Assembly: GCA_016708345.1 (NCBI GenBank)
Contig: JADJFX010000036.1
Coordinates: 137,045-201,044, forward strand
Direction of reading: 5' to 3'
Length of the DNA stretch: 64,000 nucleotides
Source: Candidatus Rhodoferax bjergmarkensis
GTDB taxonomy: Bacteria; Pseudomonadota; Gammaproteobacteria; Burkholderiales; Burkholderiaceae_C
The translations under genes were made by a program, and so were the position numbers. This document shows positions 59,932 through 64,000 of this stretch, piece after piece (within the stretch, counting starts at the first letter, position 1; the number at the start of each line of letters is the position of its first letter). The notes under the pieces are model-generated. The model did not search any database, had not been told where the DNA came from, and saw only the letters and a list, made by a program, of their open reading frames with translations.

Positions 59932-60217
59932 CATGACTCTGGAACAGGTAAAGGCGGCAGTGCGGGCGATACCGCCTGAAAACCATTTTGTTTGGGACGG
60001 CGTGGACGAAGACGACCGCCCTGCTACCGCCGAAGAAATGCGCGCCGGTATCGAAGCGGCCAAACGTCGGCGTGGCCGCCCCGCCGGGTCAGACAAGACG
60101 CAGATAGCCCTGCGCGTGGACAACGCCACACTGGAAGCTTTCAGGGCCACCGGTCAGGGCTGGCAGTCACGCATGAATCAGGCTCTGGGGGAGTGGGTGA
60201 AGTCGGCTCGCGGATGA
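59909..60217 (+). CDS. brnA: BrnA-type antitoxin
   Basis: The 102-residue protein has a C-terminal ribbon-helix-helix region (KTQIALRVDNATLEAFRATG, GWQSRMNQALGEWV) typical of BrnA, which binds BrnT and the promoter. The start at 59909 overlaps brnT by 23 bp; an ATG at 59933 is possible. It ends 2 bp before the stop codon of the opposite-strand restriction gene. Confidence 0.82.
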   Translation: MSGLTTNDMTLEQVKAAVRAIPPENHFVWDGVDEDDRPATAEEMRAGIEAAKRRRGRPAGSDKTQIALRVDNATLEAFRATGQGWQSRMNQALGEWVKSARG

Positions 60218-60219
60218 TT

Positions 60220-60556
60220 TCACGCCCGCCAGACGGTGGTGCCGCCTAGCTGCATTTGCTGCGCCCGGCCCAGCGCCTCCAGGGTTTGCAAGAGCGTGGG
60301 CAGCGACTTTTTCAGACTGGCGCTGGCGGCAAAGCAGGCGGTTATTTGTGCCAGTGTGAGCGCGGCGGTGCTGCTGGCCAGCACGTTGGCCACGGCCTTG
60401 ACCTGCTCGGGCAGCGCGCCGGGCCAGACTTGCGCCGTAGCTGCGGCGGTGACAGATTTTGGTGCCAAATCAGCCCCTGGCGCATGTTGTACCTGCGCAG
60501 GCAGCTCTTGTTTTGATAGCGGATTTTGAAACGCCGGGCGCAACCAGCGCACGCGG
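60220..60556 (-). repeat. Intact copy of the repeated 3' end of the restriction gene
   Basis: These bases recur at 59253-59591 (near full length) and 58273-58389 (partial), all in the same orientation. Each copy begins with the TCACGCCCGCCAGACGG block and diverges by scattered substitutions and a small indel. Confidence 0.9.
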
Positions 60557-63500
60557 CCTTGGGCTTCTTCTGCCGCGCGGCGCTGGTTCAGGGTGACCAG
60601 GCGCTGCAGCAGTGCGTCTTTGGCATCGGTGATGGAAGCCAGGTCTGACCAGCCGTAGGCGGCCAGCACGGCGGCATCCAGCTCGTCGTGCAGGGTTTTG
60701 AGCACGCCCACCAGGCCGGTGCTGTGGATGGTTTTTTCTTTGACAGTGAGCGGCCGGCCTTCGCGCAGGGCTTGCAGCACGTTGTACAGGCCGGTCAGCG
60801 TCAGGTCTTTGTTGGGTTTGGCAGGCGCGTCAATTACTCCTGTATTGATAGCTGGTTGCGCATACTGGATGTGCGCTAACGGCATATTTGATGCTTGAAT
60901 TGGCGGTGTTGGCAACAAACCCAGCACGCGTTTGCGGTGGGTGTCGATTTGTTCGGCCAGCAGGCCTATGGTGTGGCGCAGCGCGGGGGTCAGGCCGGTG
61001 TCTTCGTCGGGGAAGGGGAAGGTTTCGAAGCAGCGGGATTTGACGTAAACCGGGTCGTTGCCAACACCCAGCCAGCTACCGGCTGCCTGCGCCCACTGGC
61101 CATGCGCGTGGCTGGACAACACGCCAAGGTGAAAGGGATCGTCCAAGGCGATGGCCACCAGCTTGTTGTCGGGCAGGATGCTGGCATCCAGAAACTGGAA
61201 CAGCCGGTGTTTGGCGGTTTCGACGGTGGCAATGTAGCGGGGTAGATTCGCCAGCATTTCACGCAACTCTTCGCGAGCTCGACGATGTAACCACCAATTG
61301 CTTTTAAGTTTTTCGTCTCGATTGACATCCCGCTCTGGTTTTACACGCTCAAGCAGCCACTGATAAACCATTGGATATTGAGTTCGCAGTTGATCCGCAC
61401 TATGTCCAAAAGCGTCGATTACCTTTACGCCGCGGGGACGGTCTGTCAAATCACGACCGTTCCTGTAATCACGAACGATTGCAGGTTTACCAAGGGAAAT
61501 GGCTTCATCAGGTGTCACCAAAAAACCGGCACTACCGAGTTCATGCCCTCGACTCGATATGTTTCCAACAGCTTGCAAACCCTTGGCCTCAGTCACATTC
61601 GCCCCCACCGACAAATCCGCATGAATCAGCCCCCGCCGCTCGGCCAGCGTGACCAGAACTTCACCCTCCGGCCCCGGCTGTTCGTCGGTGACGGTGAGAA
61701 GCCGCCCTGCGCACGAGCCCGCGCAATTGGGGTCAGAGCCCGAGTTTTGCTGCACAAAATCGGGATCCGACCCCAATTGCGCTACCGCTGCACGTTGAAC
61801 AACGGTCATGGCAATACGCACCGCAGCACCATCCGCACTGTCCACCCACGGATGATCGGCAATCGCAAACACCAAGGCCACGGCAACTGGTTTTCCGGCC
61901 GGCGAACCCACAGCGTTGTCAGCACCGGGGTGGGTATTGCCGGGGGCCGATTTCTGGGCCTTTGACAGTATGAGGCCCCCGGCAGTACCCGCCCCGGTGC
62001 CCACCAAACCGCACAAAACACCGCCCGAACCAACACCCGCCAAGTTCAAAGAACCATCCAGCGCCGACTGCACCACCCGCCGGTTAAAAGTCTGGCGCAG
62101 GCTGTTGGTGGTAATCAGCCCCATGCGCTGCACCCCGCCCGCGCCCACCAGGGCTGCTGCCCGTGCCCACCAAAACATGACGAAATCGGCACTGTCGGGC
62201 ACGTCAGACCACACCGCGCGCAGGGCCTGCACATAACCATCGCCCAGCGCGGCACGCATCGTGGCGGCACCAATAAACGGCGGGTTCCCCACCACAAAAT
62301 CCGCCTGCGGCCACACCGCCTGCCGCGCGCCCACATAGCGCCACTGCGGCACCTGCGCCGCCTCATCGGGCACGCGCTCCCCGGTGACCGGGTGCAGCTT
62401 GAAAGTGACACCGTCCCACCGGCTGAGCAACTGCCCGCTGGCATCGAAAGCGGGCTCTTGCGCATCCCACGCCAACACCGCGTCGCGGCACGCGATGTTG
62501 CGGTAATCGTGCACCACCGGCTCGGCCACCGCCGCGTTGCCCTGCGTGCGAATGTGCCACTGCAGCCAGCCAATCCACAACACCAGCTCGGCCAGCGCGG
62601 CCGCACGCGGGTTCAGCTCAATACCCTGCAACTGCTGCAAGGTGACGGTTTCGCCCTCAAAGCCTAGCGCGTCCTGCGTCTGCCCCAGGGCAGAGAGCTG
62701 GTTGAGCACCTCGCCCTCCAGCCGCTTGAGATGCTCCAGCGTCACATACAAAAAATTGGCACTGCCACAGGCCGGGTCCAGCACGCGCACACTGCACAGC
62801 CGGTGGTGAAACGCCTTCACCTGCGCACGCGCCTCGGCCAGCCGCGCCTGCGCGGCGCGGCCCTCCAGCTCGGCGGCCTCGTACGCCAGCACCAGCGCGG
62901 CGGCCTGTGCGTTGGCCCACTCGGCGCGCAGGGGTTCGACCACCGTGGGCAACACCAGCCGCTCCACATAGGCGCGCGGCGTGTAGTGCGCCCCCAGCGC
63001 ATGGCGCTCGGTGGGGCTGAGCGCGCGCTCCAGCAGGGGTGCCAAAATGGCGGGCTCCACCTCGCGCCAGTTGGCCTGTGCGGCTTCGATCAGCAGGTCA
63101 ATCTGCTCGGGCTGTAACAGCAGGCTGTAGCCGTCGGCACTGGCGTTTTTGAACAGCTTGCCGTTGAAATGCAGCACGCGGGTAGCCAGTGCCGGGCTGA
63201 AACCGCCCCGGTCCATATCCGTCCACAGGCTTTGCAGCATCAGGCGCAGCGTGGGCGGGTCGGCGCGGTGGGCTTGGAGCAGGCCCATAAAAGCGTCTTT
63301 GGGCAATAGCCCCACGTCTTCGGCAAACATGGAGAACAGGCAGCGGGTGAGAAAAGATGCTACGTTTTCAGGAGCTACTTGCGCAGATGGAACGTGCGCA
63401 AACGGCATATTTGACTCATAAACGGCGCTGCACTGCACCGCGTTGCCTTCAATCGACTTGGCCAGCCGCGCCAGCAAGTCGGCCACCTGGCGGGTCACGC

Positions 63501-64000
63501 GGGCGCTGATGCGCGCCGGGTTCAGGCTGTGGGGGTCGAGCCAGATCTGGCGCAGGCGCTCGCGGATGTCGGCGCGGGCCAGGTCGTCCAGGCGAATGCG
63601 GTGGCTGCGCGGGTCGGGGAACGGGGTGTAGGTGGCACCGCTTTGGCTGAATTCGGCGTACACCTCAATCACGGTGCCCACATCGACCACCAGCACAAAC
63701 GGCGGGCGGCCCTCGCCTGCTGGCAAGGCGCGGGCGTAACCCTCGGCCTGGCTGCGGGCGCGCAACAGGCCGTCATCGAACCCTTTGGTATGACCGGCGG
63801 CTTTGAGTTTTTTGGACTCCAGGCAAAACGCGCCTTGGCGGTAGCAGTCAATGCGCCCGGCGCTGCTGGTGCCGTCGCCATGGCGGAAGGTCACCGGGCG
63901 CTCAAACATGTAGTCTTGCGCGGGCGTAGGGTGGGGTTTGTCCACGCCCAAGAGCGCGCACAGGTCGATGACAAAGCCTGCGCGGTGGAGAGTTCACTGG
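60220..64000 (-). CDS. Fused restriction endonuclease/DNA methyltransferase (MmeI-like, type IIG), incomplete
   Basis: At least 1243 codons are in one frame; the 5' end lies beyond the window. The N-terminal region has a PD-(D/E)xK-like nuclease core (IDCYRQGAFCLESKK, about 63805-63858). The methyltransferase has DPACGSANFLYVTL (62761-62778 as motif I) and VVGNPPFIGAATM (motif IV, about 62275). Near 63972, one T is missing relative to an alternative frame encoding SELSTAQAF, another likely homopolymer shift. The gene carries four in-frame palindromic insertions: R1 copies E and F and two other palindromes. Its 3' end is duplicated twice nearby. Confidence 0.85.
60833..60891 (+). repeat. Repeat R1, copy E, inside the restriction gene
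   Basis: It reads ATTACTCCTGTATTGATAG then CTGGTTGCGCATAC, GATGTGCGCTAACGG and CATATTTG. On the coding strand it gives SNMPLAHIQYAQPAINTGV. Confidence 0.85.
61723..61780. repeat. REP-like palindrome inside the restriction gene
   Basis: GCAATTGGGGTC at 61723 onward pairs with GACCCCAATTGC at the far end. The inner parts CCCGAGTTTTG and CAAAATCGGG also pair. The GGGGTC core resembles REP elements mobilised by tyrosine transposases in Betaproteobacteria. It stays open in the reading frame and adds a GSDP repeat to the protein. Confidence 0.75.
61923..61999. repeat. Second GC-rich palindrome inside the restriction gene
   Basis: Arms of about 26 bp (CACCGGGGTGGGTATTGCCG on the left, the matching inverse on the right) differ at two bases and flank a 25-base loop. 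It stays open in frame and encodes a Gly/Thr/Ala-rich stretch. Confidence 0.75.
63357..63413 (+). repeat. Repeat R1, copy F, inside the restriction gene
   Basis: It reads ATGCTACGTTTTCAGGAG then CTACTTGCGCAG, ACGTGCGCAAACGG and CATATTTG. On the coding strand it gives SNMPFAHVPSAQVAPENVA, which aligns with the peptide from copy E. Confidence 0.85.

Noticed and set aside
58219..60560. CRISPR-like array from the three repeated blocks
   Set aside because: The repeats are long, few and gene-derived, and the intervals contain genes rather than spacers.

Overview
The window looks like a chromosomal segment of a Burkholderiales bacterium, most likely a Comamonadaceae member close to Rhodoferax. The evidence is the gene order amgK | lptD-surA-rsmA, the mnmG-rsmG-parA-parB block with perfect parS palindromes, the protein sequences, and many small palindromic repeats. 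The parABS block suggests proximity to the replication origin. Nothing was searched or computed; every call comes from reading the sequence.

Layout. 0-5 kb: start of a saccharopine dehydrogenase-like gene, a radical SAM/SPASM gene with an apparent frameshift, and two divergent acyl-CoA dehydrogenases. 5-10 kb: a minus-strand operon of two periplasmic binding proteins plus a membrane Hpt/HATPase sensor protein, with no transporter genes. 10-17 kb: rsmE, amgK, then lptD-surA-rsmA. 17-28 kb: an SPFH-SHOCT protein, a repeat-rich tandem duplication, then DUF4178, DUF350, a membrane aminopropyltransferase and a giant alpha-2-macroglobulin, which looks like one envelope cluster. 28-32 kb: a foreign-looking redox island (flavin/2Fe-2S reductase, cytochrome b-like protein, octaheme cytochrome c) separating the macroglobulin from its usual partner pbpC. 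34-36 kb: a hipA remnant, an HD-GYP protein with a degenerate HD pair, and a MITE-like palindrome. 36-43 kb: a methyltransferase, parB, a small hydrolase, parA, a 1 kb repeat-filled gap, rsmG and mnmG, with four parS sites. 43-50.6 kb: cheZ, aldehyde dehydrogenase, GMC alcohol oxidoreductase, an AT-rich gap with DnaA boxes, and a MalT/AlkS-type regulator. 50.7-55 kb: a hybrid sensor kinase paired with an orphan sugar-type binding protein. 55-60 kb: a nucleotidyltransferase-fold protein, a secreted Cys-containing protein and three small toxin-antitoxin-like cassettes. 60-64 kb: a large restriction-modification protein that runs off the window.

Main themes. (1) A dispersed palindromic repeat of about 60 bp occurs about ten times. 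Four copies lie inside reading frames, all read in the same frame. (2) The restriction-modification gene carries four in-frame palindromic insertions of three kinds. (3) Its 3' end is present three times, and the copies separate successive toxin-antitoxin-like cassettes. (4) Two unrelated operons pair solute-binding proteins with sensor kinases without a transporter. (5) Three frameshifts (radical SAM, parA, restriction gene) all fall in short A/T runs, so base-calling error must be excluded before calling them mutations.
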